DNA of 64,000 nt, taken from Myxococcales bacterium. GTDB taxonomy: Bacteria; Myxococcota; Polyangia; Polyangiales; Polyangiaceae. The stretch is taken from assembly GCA_003151595.1 (NCBI GenBank), contig PLXW01000046.1, positions 1 to 64,000 on the forward strand. The letters run 5' to 3'. The translations under genes were made by a program, and so were the position numbers. Of the stretch, positions 7,465-16,300 are shown in pieces; the first letter of the stretch is position 1, and each line of letters opens with the position of its first letter. The notes under the pieces are model-generated. The model saw only the letters and a list, made by a program, of their open reading frames with translations. It was not told where the DNA came from and did no database searches.

Positions 7465-9606
7465 ATGAGACGGCGCAGACTCCGCATCGCGATCGGCGTC
7501 GCGCTGGTCGTGGCCCTGTGGCCCTTCGTGCGTGCGCGTTTCTTTCTCCCGCGTCCGCCGCGCCCCGACGACGCCACGTTCGCGCAGGCCGCGCACGTTC
7601 GCATTCTGCGCGACACGTTCGGAGTCGCGCACGTGTTCGGCGAGTCCGACGCCGACGCGGCGTTCGGAATGGCCTACGCCCACGCCGAAGACGACTTCGC
7701 CACCATTCAAGACGTCCTCGCCGCCGAGCGCGGCCGTCTCGCGCTCCTTCACCTCTCGAAGCTGGCCGTCGAGAACGACTACTACACGCGCCTCGTCGGC
7801 GTCCGCGAGCAGCTTGACGCCCAGTACGACGCGCTCTCCGGCGACGTGCGCGCGGTGCTCGAAGCGTACGCGCGCGGCTTCGATCTCTACGCCTACCTTC
7901 ACCCGTCGGAAGCCGACGGCCGCCTGTTTCCGGTGACGGGTCGCGACGTCGCCGGCGGCTTCATCCACAAGCTCCCGCTCATGGTCGGCATCGCCAAGGC
8001 GCTCGGCGCCGTCGGTGGCGACAAGCCCCTCCACGTGGGCGACGACGTGCTCGCCGAGAACGACCGCGCGAGCGACTCCTTCCCCGGCTCGAACGCGCAC
8101 GCCGTCGCCGCCGCGCGATCGACCGACGGCGTCGCGCGCCTCAACGTGAACTCGCACCAACCGTGGGAAGGCCCCGTCGCCTGGTACGAAATCCAGGTTC
8201 ACTCCGACGAAGGATGGAACATGACCGGCGGCACCTTCCCCGGCGCCCCGTTCCTCCTGCACGGTCACAACGAGCACCTGGGCTGGGCGCACACCGTCAA
8301 CGCGCCCGACTTGGTCGATGTCTACGAGCTCGTTCGCGATCCTTCACGGCCGCGCGCGTACCGCTACGACGGCGTCACGCGCGATCTCGTCGTGCGCGAC
8401 GCCGCGATCGAGATCGACGTCGGATGGTTCACGCTCACGATCCACAAAGACGTCCTCGCGTCGGAGCAAGGCCCCGTGCTCGAGACGAAGAACGGCCTCT
8501 ACGCCGTCCGCTACGCCGGCATCGGCCGCGCCATCCGATCCCTGGAGCAATGGTTTCGCATGAACAAGGCGCGCTCGTTCGACGAGTGGAAGAGCGCGAT
8601 GGCGATCCAGGGCATCCCGATGTTCAACACCGCGTACGCCGATCGCGAGAACATCTTCTACGTCTACAACGCGCTCCTCCCGAAGCGCGCGCCTGGCTTC
8701 GACTACCGCACCGTGCTCCCCGGCGATCGGAGCGACGTCGTCTTTCACGACTACCTCTCGTTCGCGGAGCTCCCGCACGTCGAGAACCCGCCATCGGGGT
8801 TCGTCCAGACGTGCAACGCGACGCCATTCCAGACGACGACCGGCGAAGGCAACCCCCGCGAGGACGCTTACCCATCGGAGATGGGGATCGAGCGCACGCT
8901 CACGAACCGCGCGCTCCGCTCGCTCGCGCTCCTCGGCAACACGGGACCGATTTCGTCCCGCGATTTCACGCGGATGAAGTTCGATCGCACGTACGACGCC
9001 CGCTCCTCGATGTTCACGCGCGTCGTGACGCCGCTGCTCGCGACGTTCACTCCGGCGAACGCGAACGAAGCGCGCGCGCTCGACCTCCTGCGCGGATGGA
9101 GCGGCGAAGCAGACGGCGCCTCAACGGCCGCCACGATCGCGATCCTCACGTTCAAGGACGTCGACCCCGAGATGCACGGCGACGGCGACCCAGTGCTCCC
9201 GAACGCCGAAGACGCGCTCCGCGACACCGTTCGCTGGCTCGTCGCCGGCTACGGTCGCGTCGATGTGAGGCTCGACGAGGTTCAACGGCTCCGACGCGGC
9301 GGCGTAGACCTCCCGCTCGGCGGCGGCCCCGACGTCCTCAACGCGGCGTACACGCGTCGCGACGGCCATCATCTCATCGGCACGCAAGGCGACTCCTACG
9401 TCCTGCTCGTCGACTTCACCGACGCCGGACCACGCTCGCGATCGATCATCAACTACGGCGCATCCTCGAAGCGCGCTTCGCCGCACTTCGCCGATCAAGC
9501 GCCGCTCTTCGTGAAGCGCGAGACGAAGCCCTCATGGCGGACGATCGACGAGGTGCGCGCTCACTTGGAGCGGGAGTATCGGCCAGGAGAACGAGAAGGG
9601 GAATGA
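7465..9606 (+). CDS. Penicillin acylase-family Ntn hydrolase, exported, 713 aa
   Basis: The family hydrolyses amide bonds of acylated amines such as penicillins or N-acyl-homoserine lactones. It is made as a precursor that cleaves itself. An N-terminal basic and hydrophobic segment (residues 1-25) suggests export or anchoring. The autocatalytic site is PGSN, with the new N-terminal nucleophile Ser209 after Gly208, and is followed downstream by GWAHTVNAPDLVDVY, the conserved region with the oxyanion-hole Asn. The alpha subunit would be about residues 26-190 and the beta subunit 209-713. The pattern is closer to AHL/aculeacin-type acylases than to penicillin G acylase, but substrate cannot be assigned. 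No strong ribosome site precedes the ATG. Confidence 0.87.
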   Translation: MRRRRLRIAIGVALVVALWPFVRARFFLPRPPRPDDATFAQAAHVRILRDTFGVAHVFGESDADAAFGMAYAHAEDDFATIQDVLAAERGRLALLHLSKLAVENDYYTRLVGVREQLDAQYDALSGDVRAVLEAYARGFDLYAYLHPSEADGRLFPVTGRDVAGGFIHKLPLMVGIAKALGAVGGDKPLHVGDDVLAENDRASDSFPGSNAHAVAAARSTDGVARLNVNSHQPWEGPVAWYEIQVHSDEGWNMTGGTFPGAPFLLHGHNEHLGWAHTVNAPDLVDVYELVRDPSRPRAYRYDGVTRDLVVRDAAIEIDVGWFTLTIHKDVLASEQGPVLETKNGLYAVRYAGIGRAIRSLEQWFRMNKARSFDEWKSAMAIQGIPMFNTAYADRENIFYVYNALLPKRAPGFDYRTVLPGDRSDVVFHDYLSFAELPHVENPPSGFVQTCNATPFQTTTGEGNPREDAYPSEMGIERTLTNRALRSLALLGNTGPISSRDFTRMKFDRTYDARSSMFTRVVTPLLATFTPANANEARALDLLRGWSGEADGASTAATIAILTFKDVDPEMHGDGDPVLPNAEDALRDTVRWLVAGYGRVDVRLDEVQRLRRGGVDLPLGGGPDVLNAAYTRRDGHHLIGTQGDSYVLLVDFTDAGPRSRSIINYGASSKRASPHFADQAPLFVKRETKPSWRTIDEVRAHLEREYRPGEREGE

Positions 9607-9683
9607 GTCGGCGGCGACGCCTGTCGACTGCGCGTGCACGTCGATCATGCCGCGGTAGACTGACGAATGAAGGAGAGGGGGCG

Positions 9684-10280
9684 ATGAACGCGCGGGTCGC
9701 ACCGATCGCAGGCATCTTCGTCGTGCTCTTGGCACGCGGGGCGCTCGCGCAGGAGCCGACGGTCCTCTTCACCTCGCCGTGGCCGCTTGCGCCGAACCCG
9801 CAGCTCGCGACCCCTTCACCGCTCCTCGCGCTCGGTGAGCCGTCGGTGCCCGGCGCGCTCTCGCCCTGGATGGCGTCGGTGCCGCTCCGCTTGTCGCTGC
9901 AAGGCCCGTTGTTCCCGATGGCCGGCGGGTTCCCCAACTGCGGCTCGCGCGAGGACGCGAGCGGCAACTCGTTCCAGGGATGGCCGGTCCAGCGTTACGC
10001 GCTCCTGGCGCTCACGCCGAACCTCGTCCTCCATGGCTTCACGAGCGCCGGCTGTCCGATCGACTCCGCCGTCGGCGCCGCGGTGACGTACGCGGTGCCG
10101 CTGCAATCCTCTTGGTGGCTGGTCATCGGCGGCGGCGTCTACGCGGCCCCCGCGCACGATCCCATGCCCGCTCGCCGCAGCGCCGACCTGCGCGTCGACC
10201 TGATGAAGAAGATCGACGACGCCAGAAGCGTAAGCGTCGGAGTCGGACGCCGAGGGATCAGCTTGGGCGGCAGCTGGTAG
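9684..10280 (+). CDS. Hypothetical exported protein, 198 aa
   Basis: The ATG at 9684 has AGGAGAGG about 5 bases upstream (9671-9678). A cleavable signal peptide ends at ARGALA-QE near residue 23. The remainder has alternating hydrophobic residues, many Gly/Ser, two Cys (in FPNCGS and SAGCPI), and ends GRRGISLGGSW. This resembles a small outer-membrane beta-barrel or a periplasmic beta protein, but I do not recognise a family. It begins 77 bases after the acylase stop and may be in the same transcript. Confidence 0.72.
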   Translation: MNARVAPIAGIFVVLLARGALAQEPTVLFTSPWPLAPNPQLATPSPLLALGEPSVPGALSPWMASVPLRLSLQGPLFPMAGGFPNCGSREDASGNSFQGWPVQRYALLALTPNLVLHGFTSAGCPIDSAVGAAVTYAVPLQSSWWLVIGGGVYAAPAHDPMPARRSADLRVDLMKKIDDARSVSVGVGRRGISLGGSW

Positions 10281-10373
10281 CGCGCTCTCCTGGATCCTCT
10301 CCTTGGACCCTCTCCTGGACTAGCTAGACGAATCCGGTCACGTGTGGCATCTAGCGTCAAGGTGAGGACAGGC

Positions 10374-11315
10374 ATGGCCACCAACCCCGCTCGTGGCGAA
10401 AGCGCGTCCTCGACTGGGCTGGGGCGTGAAGCGCGCGGAGAGATCGCTGGCAACGGCCGCCTGGCCGACATCGATCCCAGCTTCCGCGTCGATCGATCGA
10501 TCGAGTTCCGTCACCAGCTCGCGTCACACCCGCTCCTGCAAATGCCTGCGCTCATCGCGCTCGCCGGCCGGCTTCCACCCGACGCCGTCCGCTTCCACGC
10601 CGCCGCGATGAGCGCCGACACGGATTTCAGCGACGAGCCGGCCATTCCTCGAGCGAAAGCGACGCTCGAGGACGCGCTCGCCGGCATCGAGCAAGCGGGC
10701 GCGTGGGTCCAATTCAAGCACATCGAACAGGACCCACTTTACAGAGCCCTCATCGATCGCTTTCTCGACGAAGCGCGCCCGCTGATGGGCGGCGACGCAA
10801 CGAGCATGGGTCAGCGCGAGGGATATATCTTCATCGCGTCGCCGGGCTCGGTGACCCCGTACCACTGTGATCACGAGCTGAACTTCATCTGTCAGATCCG
10901 CGGCCCGAAAGAGTTCCATGTCTGGGATCCGGCCGACCGCTCCGTGCTCTCACAGGAGCAGCTCGAGTCGTTCCACGCCGAATACTCGCTGAAGAACATT
11001 CGGTACGACGAGAAGCTCGAAGCCAGGGCGCGCGTGCATTCGCTCGGGTCGGGGCAAGGCATCTACATGCCGCTCGCCGCGCCGCACCTCGTCAGGACCG
11101 GCGCGGCCGCCGCGATCACTTTGAGCGTGGTCTTCATCACCGATTCGGCCCGACGCGAAGCGGCCGTCCACTCGGCGAACTATCTCCTCCGTCGGCTCGG
11201 CGTGGAGCCCCGCGAGCCTGGCATCTCGCCTGTCGTCGACAGCGCGAAACGGCGTGGGCTCGGCGTGATTACGCGTGTGCGCAGCCTCCTCGGCGGCGCG
11301 CGCAAGCGCGGCTGA
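10374..11315 (+). CDS. Cupin/JmjC-like Fe(II)/2-oxoglutarate oxygenase, 313 aa
   Basis: The ATG at 10374 has AGGTGAGG at 10360-10367; an in-frame GTG at 10344 is less likely. The core carries an Fe(II)-binding triad on a double-stranded beta-helix: H164-x-D166 in TPYHCDH and a distal H238 in PLAAPHLVRTG. This is the cupin_8/JmjC layout of protein or small-molecule hydroxylases. The 160 N-terminal residues are helical and shared with the second oxygenase of this cassette. The methyltransferase gene starts 19 bases downstream, in the same direction. The substrate is unknown; a hydroxylation in a small biosynthetic or modification pathway is an inference from the context. Confidence 0.78.
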   Translation: MATNPARGESASSTGLGREARGEIAGNGRLADIDPSFRVDRSIEFRHQLASHPLLQMPALIALAGRLPPDAVRFHAAAMSADTDFSDEPAIPRAKATLEDALAGIEQAGAWVQFKHIEQDPLYRALIDRFLDEARPLMGGDATSMGQREGYIFIASPGSVTPYHCDHELNFICQIRGPKEFHVWDPADRSVLSQEQLESFHAEYSLKNIRYDEKLEARARVHSLGSGQGIYMPLAAPHLVRTGAAAAITLSVVFITDSARREAAVHSANYLLRRLGVEPREPGISPVVDSAKRRGLGVITRVRSLLGGARKRG

Positions 11316-11334
11316 AGGAAGGCGCGACGGATCG

Positions 11335-12150
11335 ATGGACGCGTTTCGAATGGTGACATCTCTCGGGCGCGCGGTGAAGGCCGTCCCGTTCGTTCGTTCC
11401 TGGCAAGAGCAGTCGTACGAGCGCATGTTCGCGACGTCGGATTGCTACGGCGGGTTCCGAGGCGTGTTCCGCACGTTCGCGGAGGCGACCCGATCGGCGC
11501 CACCCACGACGAAGATCGGCTTCGACCACCCTGCGGTCGCCAACGAGTTCTCCTCCCGGCACGATCGCGTCTTCTCCTACGACTACCCCGTCCTCTTCTG
11601 GCTGAAGTCGATCGTGAAACCGGGCACCAAGATCTTCGACTACGGCGGGCACGTCGGGGTGCAGTTCTATGGTTACGAAAAATACCTCACCTACCCCACT
11701 GGTTTTCAGTGGCGCGTGTGCGATGTCCCCGCAGTGACTGCGGCAGGGCGCGAGCTGGCCGCCTCGCGTGGCCGGAAGGAGCTCTCCTTCACGAACTCGC
11801 CGGCCGACGCCGACGGCTTCGACGTGCTCATTGCGGCAGGTGCTCTCCAGTACGTGGAGTCGCCATTGCTCGCCGAATCGATCTCTCGGCTCCGCGACAA
11901 GCCGGCGCATCTGCTCCTCAACAAGCTCCCGCTCACGGACGGCGAGCCGTTCGTGACCTTGCAGAACGCGGGTCCGTCGTTCGTTCCTCAGTATGTGTTC
12001 AGCCGAAGCGCTTTCATTCGCAGCCTGACCGACGTTGGATACGAGCTCGTGGACTCGTGGGAGGACTGCGTGCACTCGTGTCGCATCCCTTTTCACTCCG
12101 ACCGAGACGTCCCGCGATACAGCGGCCTCTATCTTCGTCGCCGCGCCTGA
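11335..12150 (+). CDS. TIGR04325-type putative methyltransferase, 271 aa
   Basis: The sequence matches the family called methyltransferase TIGR04325, often found in polysaccharide and secondary-metabolite loci. The SAM-binding motif I equivalent is FDYGGHVG at residues 101-108, and an acidic motif II equivalent is WRVCDVPAV. The family end is a catalytic-domain tail with HSCRIPFHSDRD. The ATG at 11335 is preceded by GAAGGAAGG near 11314. It sits between two related oxygenases, with gaps of 19 and 28 bases, so the three are likely one transcript. The acceptor is not known. Confidence 0.82.
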   Translation: MDAFRMVTSLGRAVKAVPFVRSWQEQSYERMFATSDCYGGFRGVFRTFAEATRSAPPTTKIGFDHPAVANEFSSRHDRVFSYDYPVLFWLKSIVKPGTKIFDYGGHVGVQFYGYEKYLTYPTGFQWRVCDVPAVTAAGRELAASRGRKELSFTNSPADADGFDVLIAAGALQYVESPLLAESISRLRDKPAHLLLNKLPLTDGEPFVTLQNAGPSFVPQYVFSRSAFIRSLTDVGYELVDSWEDCVHSCRIPFHSDRDVPRYSGLYLRRRA

Positions 12151-12178
12151 GCGCGACTCACAACTCGAGGTGCCGACA

Positions 12179-13135
12179 ATGACCGAGACGGCAGCCACGC
12201 CGATCATCGAGACGAAATCGCGCGACTTCAACGAGTGCTTCAACAGGTCGCCGTTCCTGTTTCGTCACACCCTCGGCAGCCACCCCCTATTTTCGCTGGC
12301 GAGGCTCGCGAAGGCCGCGGAGACGATGCTCGCTGGGTCCAATCCGGATCACTTCGTTCATCGCGCGGGCGACGGCGCGCCGGGCGGCGGCCTCGACCGA
12401 GCGGCGCGGGAGCGCGTGGCCGAAGCGGTGGCGCACGTCGATCGTCCCGGCTCGTGGATCAAGCTCACGAAGATCCAAGACGCCGACCCCGAGTACAAGG
12501 AGCTGCTCGATCAGATTCTTCGCGAGCTCGAGGAGCGGAGCGGCGTCCCGCTTCGAAGCGAGATCACCTGGGTCAGCGCGACGGTCTTCATCGGCTCGCC
12601 CCACTCGGTGACGCCGTATCACATCGACCACGAGACCAATTTCCTGTTCCAGATCGGTGGCGAGAAAGAGGTCAACCTCTTCGACCCGTTCGATCGAAGC
12701 GTGCTCACGGAAGAAGAGATCGAGCGCTTCTACATAGGCGAGCTGAACGCCGTGAACTACGTGAAGGCCAATCAGCCCAAGGCGCACGTCTACCGGATGA
12801 AGGCGGGTGACGCCGTGCACCATCCGACCCTCGCGCCGCACTGGGTCAAGAACGGCTCGTCGCCGACGATCGCGCTCAGCGTCGGCTTCTGCATGCAGTC
12901 GCTCGACCCGCGCGCCCGCGTGTACCAGGTGAATCACTACCTGCGAAAGCTCGGCCTCCGCCCGACGCCAATCGACCAAGTCGCCTGGAAAGACGCCGCC
13001 AAGATCGGCGCGCTCGGTCTGTTTTCGACCCGTTACCCGAAGACGGACCGCGAAGCGATCGACTCGGGCATCACCCGCATCAAGGCCCCGGCACGAGTTG
13101 TGAAGGGGTGGTTGAAGCGGCTGCGAGAGCCCTAA
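12179..13135 (+). CDS. Second cupin/JmjC-like Fe(II)/2-oxoglutarate oxygenase, 318 aa
   Basis: Paralogue of the oxygenase at 10374: both share the helical N-terminal half, the SVTPYH core and the distal APH. The Fe(II) triad is H148-x-D150 (YHIDHETNF) and H221 (LAPHWVKNG). It is followed by a helical tail with basic residues, which the first copy also has. A short GAGG precedes the ATG at 12179. Two intact copies suggest two successive or two alternative hydroxylations on related substrates. No exporter, NRPS or precursor-peptide gene is seen directly beside the cassette. Confidence 0.78.
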   Translation: MTETAATPIIETKSRDFNECFNRSPFLFRHTLGSHPLFSLARLAKAAETMLAGSNPDHFVHRAGDGAPGGGLDRAARERVAEAVAHVDRPGSWIKLTKIQDADPEYKELLDQILRELEERSGVPLRSEITWVSATVFIGSPHSVTPYHIDHETNFLFQIGGEKEVNLFDPFDRSVLTEEEIERFYIGELNAVNYVKANQPKAHVYRMKAGDAVHHPTLAPHWVKNGSSPTIALSVGFCMQSLDPRARVYQVNHYLRKLGLRPTPIDQVAWKDAAKIGALGLFSTRYPKTDREAIDSGITRIKAPARVVKGWLKRLREP

Positions 13136-13277
13136 ACGCGGCGTCGATTAGCGATTATTTGCGCTCTTCGCATTGTCCCGCAGGGTCGATTCGCGACTCG
13201 CAGAAACCATTCGTGATTCGCGCCACTCCGGCCCGTGTGCATCATGTGGGGGAGTGTCAATAGTCGTGGAGAGAGCC

Positions 13278-13305
13278 TTGACCCGCGCCTACCTGCACGT
13301 ATACC
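13278..13305 (+). promoter_or_regulatory. Predicted sigma-70-type promoter of the PIG-L lipoprotein gene
   Basis: TTGACC at 13278-13283 and TATACC at 13300-13305 are separated by 16 bases. The predicted start of transcription is about 13312, giving a leader of about 24 bases to the ATG at 13336 with its GGAGGAG ribosome site. The rest of 13136-13335 shows no gene that I accept. Confidence 0.45.
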
Positions 13306-13335
13306 TGGACGGTTTACACGCGGGAGGAGATTTCG

Positions 13336-16300
13336 ATGGCGCGGAGTCGAGGGGTTCAGTGGTTGCTCGTCATCATTGGGTACGCACTCCTGGCATTGGG
13401 GTGCGGGGGAAGCCCTGACGGATCAGAGAGCCTCGGACAGACATCCGCCGCCGTCGTAACCTCTGGTGGTGCTTCGGTTTTTGTACTGGGTGGGTTGCCC
13501 GCGACCATCACTTCGGGCGTCACCGGCACTTTCACCGTTCGCGCCGTCGATGCCTCGGGAAATACCGCTCCGGGGTACACCGGCACGGTCCACTTGAGCG
13601 CCAACTACCCGGCCACGACGTTCTCGCCGAATTACACGTTCACGGCGGCGGATCAGGGCGTTCACACGTTCTCGTACACGCCGTTCGAAGCGGGCACGCA
13701 AATCCTCTACGCGACCGACACTGCCAGCTCGTCGATCACAGGGAGCGCCACGGTCGTCTGCATCGCAGCGGCGGCGGCTCAATACGAGATCCTGAGCATC
13801 ACGCCGAGCTCGCCGAGCGCAGGGCAGCAAGCGACCTTCGCCGTGACGGCGTACGACGCGAATTGGAACGTCGCCACGACGTACTCCGGCAGCGGCGTCG
13901 TCACGAGCAGCGACTCGACGGCCATCCTTCCCCCGAACGCGGTGTTCAGCGCAGGCCAAGCGGCGGCGGTCCCGATCACGTTCAACAAGTCGGGCGGCCA
14001 GAGCTACACGATCACCGACTCGCTCAACCCGTCGATCACCGCGACGGCCTGGGTCACGATCAGCGCGGCGCCGAGCGCGACGATCACTGCGCCCGCGAGC
14101 GTCAGCGTTGGCGCGACGGGTCTCGCCGCCTCCGTGACCACGACGTCGGGGGCCACGTATGCGTGGACGATCACCAACGGCACGATCACCAGCAGCACCA
14201 CGACGAGCGCGATCACGTTCACCGCGGGCACGGCGGGGACGCTGTCGCTCAAGTGCGTCGTCACGAAGGGCGCGTCGAGCGCCACGGGAACGAAGAACGT
14301 GACGGTCGTCGGATTGCCAGTCACGCCGACGATCACCGCGGCCAGCCCCGTTTCGACCGGGAAGACCGGCTACACGGCTTCCGTCGTCGCCAACCCGGGG
14401 ATGACGTACGCCTGGACGATCGCAGGCGGCACCATCACCAACACCGGCGGCGCCGCGGGCGTCACGGCGAGCGGCGTGAACAAGATCACGTACACCGCGG
14501 GCGCCGTCGGAACGATCACGATCACCTGCGCCGAGGTCAATCCGGCGCTGGTGAAGAGCGCGCCGGCCACGGCCACGGTTCAATCGGTCGGAGTGCCGGT
14601 CGCGCCAGTCATCACCGCGCCGACCTCGGTCACGACCGGAGACACGGGCCTCGTCGCCTCGGTGCCGCTGACGGCGGGCATGTCGTACGTGTGGACGATC
14701 ACCGGCGGCACGATCACCAGCACCGGTGGGACGAGCGGCGTCACCGGCACGACGAACAACGCGATCACCTTCACCGCCGGCGCGGCGGGAACGCTCAAGC
14801 TCACGTGCGCCGAGAACAACGGCGTCACCACCGGGACCGCGGCCAAGGCGAGCGTCACGGTCCTCGCCGCTCCGACGACTCCCGTGATCACGGCGACCTC
14901 GCCGGTGAGCACGGGAGCGACCGGTCTGACCGCGACGGTCGTCGCGCACACCGGGATGCACTACCTCTGGACGATCAGCGGCGGCACGATCACCAGCGCG
15001 GGCGGCACCGCGGGCGTGACCTCGGGCACCACGAACAAGATCACGTACACCGCGGGCGCGGTCGGCACGATCGCGCTCACGGCGACGGAGCTCAACGCCG
15101 CGAACGCGCAGAGCGCAACCGCGTCGGCGTCGGTCATCGTGGTCGTGGGCGCGCCGGTCACTCCGACGATCACCAGCGCGAGCCCCGTCACCACGGGCGT
15201 CGCCGGGCTCACGGCGTCGGTCACTGCACGTAGCGGCATGACGTACGTGTGGACGATCGCCGGCGGCGCGATCACCAGCGCTGGAGGAACGTCCGGCGTC
15301 ACCAACGGCACGACCAACACGCTCACGTTCACTGCGGGCGCTGCGGGGACGATCACGCTCACCTGCGCCGAGAGCAACGGCGCGCAGACGAGCGCCGCCG
15401 CAACCAAGTCGGTCACGGTCGACGCGGCACCGGCGACTCCGGTCATCAACGTGGCCGCGCAGGTCACGAGCACCACGACGGGCCTCACGGCGACCGTCAC
15501 CGCGAACCCGGGCATGACCTACGCCTGGACGATCTCCGGCGGCACGATCACCAGCGCCACGGCGGGCGTGATCAGCGGCGGAGTCGACACGGTCACGTTC
15601 ACGTCGGGTAGCCCCGGTACCCTCACGCTCGGCGTGACGGAGAAGAACGGCGCGAACGCCACGAGCGCCCCCGGCTCGGCGACCGTCACGGTCATTCAAT
15701 CGACGACGCCTCCGGTCACACCGACGATCACCGCCGCGAGCCCGATCACGTCGGGTCTCTCCGGCACCGCGCAGGTCACCGCCCGAAGCGGCATGACGTA
15801 CACCTGGACGATCGCCGGCGGCGCGATCACCAGCGCCGGCGGCCCTGCGGGCGTCACCAGCGGGACGACCAACACGATCGCGTACACCGCGGGCGCGGCC
15901 GGCACGCTCTCGCTCACGTGCACCGAGAGCAACGGCACGACGTCGAGCACTCCGGGCACCGCGTCGGTCACGGTGCTCGCAGCGCCGCAGACTCCGACGA
16001 TCACCACCGTGTCCACGGCGAACGCGGCGCAAGCGGGCATCACCGCCTCGGTCGGTACGCACGCGGGCATGACGTACGCCTGGACGATCAGCGGCGGCAC
16101 CATCACGAGCAGCGGCGGCGCGGCCGGCGTGACCAGCGGGTCGACCAACACGATCACGTTCACGGCCGGTTCGTCGGGAACGATCTCGCTCTCGTGCATC
16201 GAAGTGAACGGCGCGGGCGCGACGAGCGGCTCGGGCTCGGCGTCGATCGCGATCACCGGCACCGGCCCCACGCCGACCGGTCACCTCTACGTCGTCGCTC

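Noticed and set aside
13173..13418. Small protein before the PIG-L lipoprotein
   Set aside because: It overlaps the well-supported start at 13336 in another frame and has no ribosome site.
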